NCBI GenBank assembly: GCA_024803745.1
Contig: JANJXV010000037.1
Span: 5,965,001-6,029,000 of the forward strand
Origin: Megascapheus bottae
Lineage: Eukaryota > Chordata > Mammalia > Rodentia > Geomyidae
Direction: 5' to 3'
DNA: 64,000 bases
The notes beneath the pieces were generated by a model that saw only the letters and a list, made by a program, of their open reading frames with translations, did not search any database and was not told where the DNA came from. Each line of letters begins with the position of its first letter. Position 1 is the first letter of the stretch. Shown here one piece after another: positions 1 through 10,118 of the stretch. The translations under genes and the position numbers were made by a program.

Positions 1-134
1 AGGGCAATGTTGTACCATTTGAGGTCACATCTCCATTCTGGCTTATATGGTTCTTAATTAGTGGCTCTGAATAGTGACCCTTTGATCTCAGCTTCTTTAG
101 CAGTTGTGATTACAGTCATGAGCTACCAGTATTG
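1..134 (-). mobile_element. Degraded 7SL-Geo SINE, antisense, cut by window edge
   Basis: The first bases resemble the reverse complement of the Geo right monomer (taccatttgaggtcac corresponds to the usual taccacttgagccac). They are followed by the reverse complement of the 7SL/B1-like left arm (gatctcagcttctt...gattacagtcatgagctacc). The copy is strongly diverged, and part of its tail lies outside the window. Confidence 0.6.
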
Positions 135-420
135 TCTCTGATGTTCCTATTTATCTGCTCCTGTGGAAGGGTGGCTATTGTTTAGAAGTACCACCCAGGG
201 CTCCAAGCATGAGTCTTACATATGACATTCAACTTACATTTTAAATCACACTATATACATATTTACTCTAAAAATTCTGAAAATCTATTTAATAACTTTC
301 AAGAAATGCATCAGTTGACATAGAAAGAACAGCTTAATTTTATTTACATTATGTTCTTTCAACTTGCTTGGCATTGAGAATGTTCTTGTGTTTAATGACA
401 GCAATAAGAATTGCAACTTC
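135..420. other. Unassigned AT-rich spacer
   Basis: No gene or repeat is recognised here. The right edge runs into the left TSD of the following L1. Confidence 0.5.
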
Positions 421-798
421 AAAAATTTTGTGTTTTCTAGAATTAACTCCAAATGGATCAAAGACCTGGAGGTAAAAATCGACACACTGAAAACTTTACA
501 AGAAGGAGTAGGAGATACACTAAGCCTCCTTGGCACAGGTCGAAACTTTCTTAATAAGGACCAAGAATCACAACAAATCAGAGAAAGGCTGGATAAGTGG
601 GACTGCATTAAACTGCAGAGCTTTTGTATGGCAAAGGACATAGCTAGTAAATTAGTTAGGAAGCCTACAGAGTGGGAGAAGATCTTCACCAACCATACAA
701 CGGTCAAAGGCCTCATATCTAGAATATATCAACAGCTCAAAAAATTAAATCACTCCAAAACTAATCTCTAAAGAAACAACCATCCCATTAAAAAAATG

Positions 799-1061
799 TT
801 TGTCTCTCATCTCCTTTGCTGTCCCTTGGTTATCTCATATTGTTATAGTATCTCACTTTGTTATCTGATATATTGAATTTATTTGTATTTGGTTATTTGA
901 AATTTGATAGGGAAGGGGGGAAAACCAAGACAGGTGGGGGGTGTGGGAGGGGAAGGAAATGGGTACCAAGACATGTGAAAGGGTATCAATGTATGTGAAT
1001 TAATGCACCTTCTATCTGGCAAATGTCATGTACCCTTTTACTAATTACAATAAAAAATGCA
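799..1061 (+). mobile_element. Short L1 3' UTR insert nested in L1
   Basis: The ORF2 sequence stops at ...cattaaaaaaatg (798) and resumes at aaaaaaatgggccaaag (from 1062). In between lies about 263 bp of the terminal L1 3' UTR: the ttatctcatattgttat block, the G-rich tract, and the tail ctaattacaataaaaaa. The repeated aaaaaaatg on both sides is the likely TSD. The insert is severely 5'-truncated and in the same orientation as its host, so it is younger than the host. Confidence 0.88.
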
Positions 1062-1164
1062 AAAAAAATGGGCCAAAGACTTAAAGAGAGTCTTCTCTGA
1101 AGAAGAAACAAAAATGACCTATAGACACATGAAGAAATGCTCAACATCTCTGGTCATAAAATAA

Positions 1165-1686
1165 ATGCAAATCAAAACAACTCTAAGATTCCACCTCACT
1201 CCAGTTAAAATGGCCAGGATCAGGAAAACTAATAACAACAGATGCTGGAGGGGATGTGGCCAGGAGGGATCACTACTACACTGTTGGTGGGAGTGCAAAC
1301 TTATTCAACCACTATGGAAAGCAGTATGGCAGTGCCTCAAAAGGCTAAACATAGAGCTCCCCTATGACCCAGCAATTCCACTACTAGGCATTTACCCAAC
1401 CATCCAGAAACTAGCGCATACTAAATCCACTAGCACAACAATGTTCATTGCCGTATTATTCACCATAGCAAAGATATGGAACCAACCTAGATGTCCCTCA
1501 GTTGATGAATGGATCCACAAGATGTGGTATTTGTACACAATGGAATTCTGTGCTGCTGTCAGAAAGAATGACATTGCCCCATTTGTTAGGAAATGGAAAG
1601 ACTTAGAAAAAATCATATTAAGTGAAGTAAGCCAAACTCAAAGGAACTTAGGCTCAATGGTTTCCCTCATTCGTCATAATCAGTAG
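1165..1686 (+). pseudogene. L1 ORF2p C-terminal remnant (173 aa frame)
   Basis: This frame encodes the extreme C-terminus of L1 ORF2p. It includes the cysteine-rich segment CWRGCGQEG...HCWWEC and the conserved stretch [18 protein letters not shown]. It ends at a stop after RHNQ, the same ending seen in the L1 copy at 51256-51732. In an intact element this domain contributes to RNA binding and retrotransposition. Here it has no endonuclease or reverse transcriptase and no promoter, and it is separated from its upstream part by a nested L1. It is a non-functional fragment. Confidence 0.9.
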
Positions 1687-2095
1687 AAACCTTGGGCTCT
1701 ACTAGCAGAGATTTGCAATAGAGCAAAACCTTGATACATAAGGCCATATAATATGAAGCTAATTGAAAGGACCTCTAGGATATTGAAACAAAAGCCATAT
1801 AATGAATGATTGTTGTCCTTAATGTACTATGTTATCTCTCATCTTGTTCCTTGGTTATTTCATATTGTCACAGTATCTTACTTTGTTATCTGATATATTG
1901 GATACATTTGTATTTGGTTACTTGAAATTGGACAGGGAAGGGGGAAAACCAAGATGGGGAGTGGGGGGAGGGTAATGGGTACCAAGACATGTAAAAGGGT
2001 ATCAATGTATGTGAATTAATGTACCTTCTATCTGCCAAATATCATGTAACCCTTTTATTAATTACAATAAAAAATATTTTAAAAATTTGTGTTTT

Positions 2096-2903
2096 ACAAT
2101 AAAAACTATACTTTGTGGGAAATCTTTTAATTGATTTTGGTTTTGGTTGTACTGATTTGTGTAATCTAAAACTCTGGGGATACCACCACACTCTGTAAAA
2201 TAAATATTCAATACTAGATAACTCTCAGTATGTTTTCATCAGAAATCAGTGATGACTGAATACCATTCAAATAGTCTACTTAGAGTCTTTGTTTTGGGCT
2301 ATCAGACATTTCTATCATTTATTACTTACCTGGTTTTGCATTTACGTCTATTCTGAAGACAGAAACAGGTTTCATCATAACTGAGTTCAGATATTAAATG
2401 ATAACAGAAAAAATATGTGCTTTGTGAGAAGGGATATTCTTGCTTTAGTCTTCAATGGCGTTTTAGAATGCAAGCTTCCTCCCACTAACCTGTACAATAT
2501 TATCAGTTCTTTTATTAGCTTTCATCACTATTTTTAGATGTATGTAATTACATATAAGCAAGATTTTTGACATAATGGTGAATTTAACTTATCTAGTTTC
2601 TTTATAAGTGACCCTGAAGGATTTATAATTTGTTGTGTTGCTGTGCTGTGAATTTAAATCCTACTCTGAGTAGGTATAAAGTGACCTAGTTTCTATATTA
2701 CCTAAGCACATGCTGATGCAGAATTCCTATCTACTGAATTCCTGTCTTCCCATCTCCTACTGTTTTGGTATATGATTAAATATATTATTCTTGTTCAGAG
2801 AATCAAGAATATTTTAATGCAAACCAACATGGCAGTTAGTTGATAATATTATTCTTTATTATTTTAAACAGAAAGCTATTGAGTTTTGATAGATATGCTA
2901 TTC
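2096..2903. other. Unassigned AT-rich sequence
   Basis: No gene, SINE or LINE is recognised. The sequence is unique-looking, with stops in all frames. Confidence 0.5.
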
Positions 2904-2920
2904 AGAAAACAAGAGAACAT

Positions 2921-3060
2921 AGAATGTTAGCCTTGAGCTGAAGGGATCAGAAGCAAGTTCAAGCCCCATGACCTACAAAAAGAAGAAACAAAGAAGAAAA
3001 GATAGAAAACAGGCCAAGTTCAAGCCCCATGACCCACAAAGAAAAGAAAGAAAGAAGGAT
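2921..3060 (+). mobile_element. 5'-truncated Geo SINE tail with duplicated 3' end
   Basis: The insert starts inside the Geo right monomer (ttagccttgagctgaag) and carries its end (aagttcaagccccatgac) twice, at about 2955 and 3017. Each copy is followed by an A/G-rich tail. Perfect 17 bp flanking repeats, agaaaacaagagaacat, lie at 2904-2920 and 3061-3077, marking one retroposition event. Confidence 0.85.
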
Positions 3061-3355
3061 AGAAAACAAGAGAACATTCAGTGGCTACTCTATAGCTGGT
3101 ACTATACAAATAAAAGAATTAAATATGTAAGATTTGCCTTACAAGGCCATGAGTTGAGTTATGAAGGAATAAAAATACACACCTGATTTGTTATACCTCT
3201 TACAGTTTTATTAGTTAACAACCAGACATGAGTGACCAGGAAGTGCAAATGGAACTTTAAAATAAGTTCTCTGATGGGGAAAAAATATGTTGTAAACTGC
3301 CTGACTCACAGGTTACATCAACCTTGTAATCTGGAACTAACAATAAAAATCTCTA

Positions 3356-3356
<1 letters not shown>

Positions 3357-3400
<44 letters not shown>
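3357..3400. repeat. (CA)n microsatellite
   Basis: An essentially pure CA run of about 44 bp. Confidence 0.97.
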
Positions 3401-3402
<2 letters not shown>

Positions 3403-3490
3403 ACTCCAGTCTGAAAGAATAATGCTTTGTTCTCACCCTAGAGACATCCCCCTTTTTGATCACTGAAAGTGTATTCGTGAAAAGTACTTT

Positions 3491-3602
3491 GGAAATGGTG
3501 CTGTGGCTCAACAGGCAGAGCACTCAGTTTGAGCAAATGAAATCCAGAGACAGCATGCAAGTCCAGAGTTCAAGCCCAAGGAATGGCAAAATTAAAAAAA
3601 AA
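3491..3602 (+). mobile_element. Geo right-monomer SINE fragment
   Basis: It matches the right monomer from ggtgctgtggctcaa to agagttcaagcccaagg and ends in an A-rich tail. No left monomer is visible, so it is 5'-truncated. It abuts the next SINE head to tail. Confidence 0.75.
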
Positions 3603-3606
3603 ATTG

Positions 3607-3838
3607 TAGGAAGCCAATGGCTCACTCCTGTAATCCTAGACACTCAGGAAGCTGATATCTTAGGATCCTGATTCAAAGCCACCCCAAGCATTAAAAGTCC
3701 ATGAGACTCTTATCTCCAGTTAACCACCAGAAAACCAGAACTGGTGCTGTGGCTCAAGAGGTAGAGCAGTAGCCTTGAGCTGAAAAACTCAGGGAGAGTG
3801 TCTAGGCCCAGAGTTCAAGCCTCATAACTGAAAAAAAA
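3607..3838 (+). mobile_element. 7SL-Geo SINE, near full length
   Basis: The left arm is 7SL/B1-like (ggctcactcctgtaatcctag, cactcaggaagctga). A linker follows (gagactcttatctccagttaacc), then the Geo monomer (tggtgctgtggctcaagaggtagagcagtagccttgagctg) and an A tail. It is one of the clearest full copies in the window. Confidence 0.9.
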
Positions 3839-4172
3839 GGACTTAACCTTTTTATTTTTTCTTTCATAAACTAACTAAAAGCAGTACAAAGCCTGACATC
3901 TCTGCCTGTACTTTACAAATATTCTGCACACTTAATGGACAAGGCTGACATAACTCCTTTATGATAGATTACCCCTAAGAAACTGCAGAGCCTTTCAAGA
4001 TTAGACTGTACCTTGAAGCTGGAAGAATCATGGCATACAAATGTGACAAAACAGCAATAATCAGGTCTAGAAGTCAGGAAAACCAGAACTGAGATATGAC
4101 CTACCAGGTCAAACCAATAACTAGGCCTCCTAAACTATGCATTCCTTTCTCTCTTCCTTCCCCCACGCCCCT
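3839..4172. other. Unassigned spacer
   Basis: No gene or repeat is recognised in this stretch, which lies between two SINEs. Confidence 0.5.
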
Positions 4173-4412
4173 CTGTTTTTCTTGTGGGTCATGGGGCTTG
4201 AACTTGGCCCGGTCTGGGCACTATCCCTGAGCTCTTCAGCTCAAGGCTACCACCCTACCCTTGAGTAAAGCCCTATATCCCATTTTCTAGAGGTTAATTG
4301 GATATAAAAGTCTCAGGTCCTTTTGTTCCTGGGCTGGCTTTGAACCTTCATGCTCAGATCTCAATCTCTTGAGGAGCTAGAATTACAGGCCTGAGACACT
4401 AAGCCTTGCTAA
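4173..4412 (-). mobile_element. 7SL-Geo SINE, antisense
   Basis: On the plus strand the order is reversed: Geo end (gtgggtcatggggcttgaac), Geo core (gagctcttcagctcaaggctacc), linker (gaggttaattggatataaaagtctcagg), then the reversed 7SL arm (ggctggctttgaacc...gagctagaattacaggc). Confidence 0.88.
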
Positions 4413-4486
4413 TTATTTTCCTTTAAACCTACAGAATTTCTATCTTCTCATGGCATTATGCCATGCAAATGTCTCCTTTCAGCTAG

Positions 4487-4578
4487 ATGGTAGGAGCTCA
4501 TAGTATAATCCTAATTACCTAGGACAATGAGATCTAATGATCAAAACCAGCCAGGGAAGGAAAGTCCCGGAGACTCTT
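4487..4578 (+). mobile_element. Left part of a 7SL-Geo SINE split by the 7.2 kb L1
   Basis: This is a diverged 7SL-like arm (gagctcatagtataatcctaa...gatctaatgatcaaaaccagcc). It runs to the linker tcccggagactctt, where the antisense L1 begins. The rest of the same SINE resumes at 11778 after the duplicated tcccggagactctt. Confidence 0.82.
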
Positions 4579-5046
4579 CTTTTTTTATATGTTTTTGTTG
4601 TAATTAATAAAAGGGTTACATGATATTTGCCAGATAGAAGGTGCATTAATTCACATACAGAGATACCCTTTCACAATCTTGGTCCGCATTACCCTCTCCC
4701 CACCCCCCACCTTTATTTTCCCCCTTTCCCTATCCAATTTCAAATAACCAAATACAAATATATCCAATATATCAGATAACAAAGTAAGATACTGTGACAA
4801 TATGAGATAACCAAGGGACAGCAAAAGAGATGAGAGATAACATAGTACATTAAGGACAACAATCATTCATTATATGGCTTTTGTTTCAATATCCTAGAGG
4901 TCCTTTCAATTAGCTTCATATTATATGGCCTTATGTATCAAGGTTTTGCTCTATTGCAAATATCTGCTATGAGAGCCCAAGGTTTCTACTGATTATGACA
5001 AATGAGGGAAACCATTGAGCCTAAGTTCCTTTGAGTTTGGCTTACT

Positions 5047-5550
5047 TCACTTAATATGATTTTTTTCTAGGTCTTTCCATTTCCTAACAAATGGGACGAT
5101 GTCATTCTTTCTGACAGCAGCATAGAATTCCATTGTGTACAAATACCACATCTTGTTAATCCACTCATCAACTGAGGGACATCTAGGTTGGTTCCATATC
5201 TTTGCTATGGTAAATAGTGCTGCAATGAACATTGTTGTGCTAGTGGATGTAGTATGTCCTTGTTTCTGGATGGTTGGGTAAATGCCTAGTAGTGGAATTG
5301 CTGGGTCATAGGGGAGCTCTATGTTTAGCCTTTTGAGGCACTGCCATACTGCTTTCCATAGTGGTTGAATGAGTTTGCACTCCCACCAACAGTGTAGTAG
5401 TGATCCCTCCTGGCAACATCCCCTCTAGCATCTGCTGTTATTAGTTTTCCTGATCCTGGCCATTTTAACTGGAATGAGGTGGAATCTTAGTGTTGTTTTG
5501 ATTTGCATTTCTTTTATGACCAGAGATGTTGAGCATTTCTCCATGTGTCT
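5047..5550 (-). pseudogene. L1 ORF2p C-terminal end remnant
   Basis: The reversed sequence matches the Cys-rich end of ORF2p seen in the copies at 1165-1686 and 51256-51732. Only the last part is open (5047-5232, [24 protein letters not shown]). The frame is broken upstream of it. Confidence 0.85.
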
Positions 5551-5651
5551 ATAGGTCATTTTTGTTTCTTCTTCAGAGAAGACTCTCTTTAAGTCTTTGG
5601 CCTATTTTTTAATGGGATGATTGTGTCTTTGGAGAGTAGTTTTGGAGTGAT

Positions 5652-5987
5652 TCAATTTTTGAGCTGTTGATATATTTTAGATATGAGGCCTTTGTCTGTT
5701 CTGTGGTTGGTGAAGATCTTCTCCCACTTTGTAGGCTTCCTAACTAATTTACTAGCTATGTCCTTTGCCATACAAAAGCTCTGAAGTTTAATGCAGTCCC
5801 ACTTATCCAGCCTTTCTCTGATTTGTTGTGATTCTTGGTCCTTATTAAGAAAGTTTTGACCTGTGCCAAGGAGGCCTAGTGTATCTCCTATTCCTTCTTG
5901 TAAAGTTTTCAGTGTGTCAGCTTTTACCTCCAGGTCTTTAATCCATTTGGAGTTAATTCTAGTGCATGGTGACAAAGAAGGATCCAA
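5652..5987 (-). pseudogene. L1 ORF2p thumb/C-terminal linker remnant (111 aa)
   Basis: The frame has the conserved L1 stretch RINSKWIKDLEV, then ETLKTLQEG-like residues, DTLGLLGTGQNFLNKDQESQQIRERLDKWDC and SFCMAKD. The same stretch occurs in the L1 copies at about 440-770 and 51900-52260. It lies downstream of the reverse transcriptase in ORF2p. The frame ends at a stop just before the Cys-rich region. Confidence 0.88.
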
Positions 5988-5999
5988 CTTTAGTTTTCT

Positions 6000-6287
6000 T
6001 CAGGTGCTTAACCAGTTCTGCCAGCAACACTTGTTGAAGAGGTTGTCTTTCTTCCATTCTATTTTTTGGGCTCCTTTGTCAAAGATTAGTTGGCCATAGG
6101 TCCATTGGTCTTCAGGCCTGTTCTTGTGCCAGTAACAAGCTGTTTTGATGATTATAGCTCTGTAATAGAGTCTAAAGTTTGGTATTGAAATTCCTCCTGC
6201 ACTGTTCTTTCTGCTAAGAAGTGTTTTTGCTATACAGGGTCTTTTATTATTCCATATGAAATTTTTAATTGCCTCTTCTATTTCTTT
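6000..6287 (-). pseudogene. L1 ORF2p fragment beside nested SINE
   Basis: The reversed frame reads [21 protein letters not shown]...[21 protein letters not shown], a typical ORF2p segment following the reverse transcriptase. The first ~20 residues of the longer open frame come from the SINE inserted at 6288, so that start is artificial. Confidence 0.85.
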
Positions 6288-6468
6288 TTTTTTTTTTGCC
6301 AATCCTGGGCTTGAGCTCAGGGCCTGATCACTGTCCTTGGACTTTCTCAAGGCTAGAGCTCTACCACTTGAGCCTCAGCACCACTTCCGGCTTTTTTCTA
6401 TGTACGTGGTACCGAGGAATCGAACCCGGGTCTTCATGCAGTTTAACCACTAGGCCAAACTCCCGGCC
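6288..6468 (-). mobile_element. IDL-Geo SINE nested in the L1
   Basis: This is an antisense copy: poly-T, then the Geo monomer (gccaatcctgggcttgagctc, ccacttgagcctcagcacc) and the ID-like monomer with an intact reversed B box (ggaatcgaacccggg). A perfect 16 bp TSD, cctcttctatttcttt, lies at 6272-6287 and 6469-6484. The ID part has a short internal deletion near 6438. The L1 flanking sequence is contiguous across the insert, so the SINE is younger than the L1. Confidence 0.95.
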
Positions 6469-7309
6469 CCTCTTCTATTTCTTTAAAGAATGACATTGGG
6501 ATATTGATGGGTATTGCATTGAATTTGTAGATAGCCTTTGGCAAGTTTGTCATTTTCACAATGTTGATTCTTCCAATCCAGGAGCATGGAAGGTTCTTCC
6601 ATTTCCTCATTTCTGCTTTAACTTCCTTTTTCAGGGTTTTAAACTTTTCATCAAAAAGGTCCTTTACATTCTTAGTTAAGCTAATTCCTAGGTACTTTAT
6701 GTTCTTTGAGGCTATTTCAAAAGGAGTTGCTTTCCTGATTGTTACCTCATTCCTCGCACTGTTGGCGTAGAAGAAGGCAGTTGAGTTTTGAGGGTTAATT
6801 TTATACCCTGCTACCCTTCCAAATTTTTGAATCAGCTCAAGGAGCTTGGGAGTAGAGTGTGTAAGATTCTTTAAATACAGAATCATGTCATCTGCAACGA
6901 GGGAAAGTTTTACTTCCTCTTTCCCTATTTGGATCCCCTTTATGCTTGCTTCTTGCCTTATTGCTCTGGGTGGGAATTCTAATACTATGTTAAAGAGGAG
7001 TGGAGAGAGTGGGCATCCTTGTCTGGTTCCTGATTTTAGAGGGAATGGCTTTAACTTTTCGCCATTAAGTATAATACTAGCTGTGAGTTTGTCATACACA
7101 GCCTTTATTATATTGAGGAATGTTTCATGGATTCCTAGTTTCTCCAGAGCTTTTAACATAAAGGGGTGTTGGATCTTGTCAAATGCCTTTCTGCATCTAT
7201 TGAGACAATCATGTGATTTTTGTCCTTGCTCCTTTTGATGTGTTGAATTATATTGATTTGTGTATGTTGAACCAGCTTTGCCTCCCTGTGATGAATCCTG
7301 TTTGATCAT
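6443..7309 (-). pseudogene. L1 ORF2p reverse-transcriptase domain remnant
   Basis: This 288-residue open stretch covers the RT core. [15 protein letters not shown] is near residues 41-55, the RT signature [19 protein letters not shown] near 93-111, and the catalytic box [10 protein letters not shown] near 137-146 (ADD at about 6888-6895). L1 normally has Phe before ADD; this copy has Val. Upstream the frame reads LNRCRKAFD, while the usual SIDAE motif-A aspartate is visible in a neighbouring frame. A one-base frameshift near 7185-7195 therefore separates the catalytic aspartates. It is dead. Confidence 0.88.
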
Positions 7310-7448
7310 AGTGTATATTTTTTTTGGATGAGTTGTTGTAGACGGTTGGCCAGTATTTTGTTGAGAAGTTTTGCATTGATGTTCATCAAAGAAATTGGTC
7401 TATAGTTCTCTTTCTTTGATGAATCTCTGTCTGGTTTGGGGATGAGGG

Positions 7449-7706
7449 TTATACTAGCTTCATAGAATAAGTTTGGGAAAGAACCTTCATTTTCAGTTTC
7501 GTTGAAGAGCTTGAGGAGTATTGGTGTGAGCTCTGCTTTGAAGACCTTATAGAATTCAGGTGTGAATCCCTCTGGCCCTGGGCTTTTCTTAGGTGGAAGT
7601 TTTTTATTGCCATTTCTATTTCAGAGCTTGAAATAGGCCTGTTGAGGTGGGTTAGTTCTTCTTCATTCAGTGTGGGTATGTTAATATTGGCTAGGAATTC
7701 ATTCAT
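7449..7706 (-). pseudogene. L1 ORF2p segment N-terminal to RT
   Basis: The frame contains [44 protein letters not shown], the conserved linker just upstream of the RT fingers (usually followed by P-G-DGF). Here the frame diverges after KAQGQ, indicating a frameshift near 7575. Confidence 0.85.
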
Positions 7707-8260
7707 TTCTTCTAGATTCTCAAATTTGTTGGTGTAAAGGTTTGAGAAGTATTCCCTCAGGATACTCTGGATCTTCGTAATTTCTATTGTGATATTACCA
7801 TTTTCGTCTGCGATTTTGTTTATTTCGGTATGCTCTCTTCTTTTTTTGTGAGATTTGCTAAGGGTTTGTCAATTGTCAATTTTGTTAATTCTTTCAAAGA
7901 ACCAACTCCTTGTTTATTGATTCTTTGTATTTTTTTTGTATTCCAAATCATTTAATTCTGCTTTGATTATAGTAATTTGCTTTCTTCTACTTGGATTAGG
8001 GTTGGTTTGTTGCTCTTTTTCCAGGAGCTTAAGGTGACACATTAACTTGTTGGTTTGTGATTTTTCCAGCTTGTTGTTGTAGGCACTCAGCGCTATAAAT
8101 TTTCCTCTGAGTACTGCCTTTGCTGTGTCCCAAAGAGCTCGTATTTTGTGTGCTCCTCATTGTTAAATTTCATAAACTGTTGAATTTCTGTTCTGATCTC
8201 TTCAATGACCCATTGGTGATTCAACAATGTGTTGGTCAGTCTTCATGAGTTATAGGGTTT

Positions 8261-8905
8261 TCATTGGTGGAGACATATGTTCAGTTCCAATTTGATGCCT
8301 TTGTGGTCTGAGAGCATGCAGGGAATAATTTGAGTGTTTCTGAATCTGCCCAGGTTTGTTTTGTGGCCTAAGATGTGGTCTATTTTGGAAAATGTTCCAT
8401 GTGCTGCTGAAAAAAATGTATATTGTGTTGTTGCTGGGTGGAATATTCTGCAGATGTCTGTTAGATCTAGTTGGTCTATATAGTTGTTCAATTCTAAGGT
8501 TTCTCTGTTGAGTTTTTGCCTTGTTGATCTGTCCATTGGTGAGAGTGGTGTGTTAAAGTCACCAACAATCACTGTGCTTCGATCTATGTATGGTTTCAGT
8601 GAAAGTAAAGTTCGCTTGATGAAGTTCGTAGGTCCGGGATTAGGTGTGTTGATATTTAGGATCGTTATGTCTTCCTGGAGGAAAGATCCCTTTAGTAGTA
8701 TGTAATAACCTTCTTTGTCTTTTCTCACTAATTTTAGTTTGAAGTCTATTTTATCTGATATGAGGATGGCAACTCCAGCTTGTTTATAGGGGCCGTTATC
8801 TTGATAGAGTTTTTCCAATCTCTCACTTTCAAAAAATGTTTGTTCTTTTAGGTAAGATGTGTCTCTTGAAGACAGCAGAACAATGGATCTTTCCTTTTCA
8901 TCCAA
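8261..8905 (-). pseudogene. L1 ORF2p endonuclease domain remnant (214 aa)
   Basis: This apurinic-like endonuclease domain nicks target DNA at T-rich/A sites to prime reverse transcription. Visible motifs are AGVAILISDKIDFK, VGDFNTPLSPMDRS (catalytic Asp/Asn), YTFFSAAHGTFSKIDHILGHK and the closing SDHKGIKLELN. The upstream QETHL motif with the catalytic glutamate lies in another frame (about 8850-8875), so a frameshift falls between it and the rest of the domain. The 20-odd N-terminal residues of the open frame are therefore not the natural start. Confidence 0.9.
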
Positions 8906-9698
8906 CTAGACAGTCTATGCCATTTAATTGGAGAGTTAAGTTCATTGATATTGTGAGTTAGGATTGAGAGATATTTATTAGTTCCTACCATTTTTAAAAG
9001 CTTTCATTAGGGCCTGTGTCTTGAAAGTTCTTGTGGTACTTAGATGGTATGATATTTAGGTGCCATTTCTTTCTTTGTATTGCATTTATGTTGGTTTACT
9101 ATGTGTAGAACATCTTTGAGAATTTTCTGTTATGTTGGTTTGGTTGCTACATAATGTTGCAGCTTTTTCCTGGAATGGAATATTTTTATTGTTCCGTCAG
9201 TATTCTTGGTTGGTAGTTATTTGACTTCAGGGCATGACATATATGCTTCCAGTCTCTTCTTGCTTGCATGGTCTCTGCTGAGTAATCTGGGGTTATTCTG
9301 ATTGGTTTGCCTTTATAGGTGATTGATCCCTTCTTCCTGGCTGCCTTTAGGATCCTTTCTTTGGTCTCTATCCAGTTAGGATTATAATGTCGTGGTGGGA
9401 TGTTCTTTTCTCATCAGGTCTGTTTGGGGTTCTAAAAGCTTCTTGTATCTGGATGGGCCTGCCCTTCTGGATATTTGGGAAATTCTCTGAGATGATTCCC
9501 TGAAGTATATTTCCAATACCATTGACCTCTTTCTTCAGACCTCCTCAGTACCAATTAGCCTTAAATTAGGCTTCCTAATTGTATCTTGGACCTCCTGAAG
9601 TGCTCTCTCATATTTCCTAGATTTGGATTGACTCATTTTCTGTTCTTTCTCTATAACTTAATTATCTTCCACCTCAGAAATTCTATCTTCTGCATTGT

Positions 9699-10118
9699 CT
9701 AACCTGCTATCAAGCTATCTACTTTATTCTTCATCTCCCTTGCTTCTATTTGCTCATTTTTGATGCCTTGCATCTCTTCTTTTTGGTCATGTATGGATTT
9801 CTTTAGCTCCTTGATTTCCATTTGAGTGGTTAGCTCAGTAGCTTTATTTTCTTTGGACATTTGCTGGAGTTTGGTCACCTTTTTATTTGTGGATTCTATG
9901 AATTCATCCATTTTTCTTTGAAAAACCTTTATTATGGCCTCCTTTATGGCTTCTCCTTTTTCACTTATCACCTTGTTTATGGTTTCCTCTTGTTTAGCTA
10001 TGGCTTCCTCCCTTATCTCTTTCTTTATATTTTCACATTTTTCATTAATGATGTTTATCAATTGCATTTGTATAGCACTTGGAAGACTCTCCTCTAGGTT
10101 TGCCAGTGACTGTTCCAT
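9699..10118 (-). pseudogene. L1 ORF1p N-terminal coiled-coil remnant (139 aa)
   Basis: The frame starts at a methionine (MEQSLANLEESLPSA) and is Lys/Glu-rich with heptad-like spacing (VFQRKMDEFIESTNKKVTKLQQM, MEIKELKKSIHDQKEEM), fitting the ORF1p trimerising coiled coil. It stops at 9699. The RRM and C-terminal domains expected between about 9000 and 9700 are not in the same open frame, so ORF1 is truncated. ORF1p is the RNA-binding partner of ORF2p in the L1 RNP. Confidence 0.8.

Larger units (their letters stand above)
437..2080 (+). mobile_element. 5'-truncated L1 (ORF2 C-terminus plus 3' UTR)
   Basis: The sense-strand L1 begins abruptly inside the ORF2 C-terminal region and runs through the ORF2 stop near 1686. 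It continues through the G-rich 3' UTR (about 1930-1975) to an A-rich tail near 2080. The flanks repeat: aaaaattttgtgtttt at 421-436 and aaaaatttgtgtttt at 2081-2095. They differ by one T, as expected of an aged TSD. A second L1 3' end (799-1061) interrupts the ORF2 part. In-frame stops near 769 and 1159 show that the coding part is dead. Confidence 0.93.

Noticed and set aside
364..771. 135-codon frame starting with a methionine upstream of L1
   Set aside because: The first ~25 codons lie in unique flank and only the rest is L1 ORF2 (from 437). The fusion is accidental.
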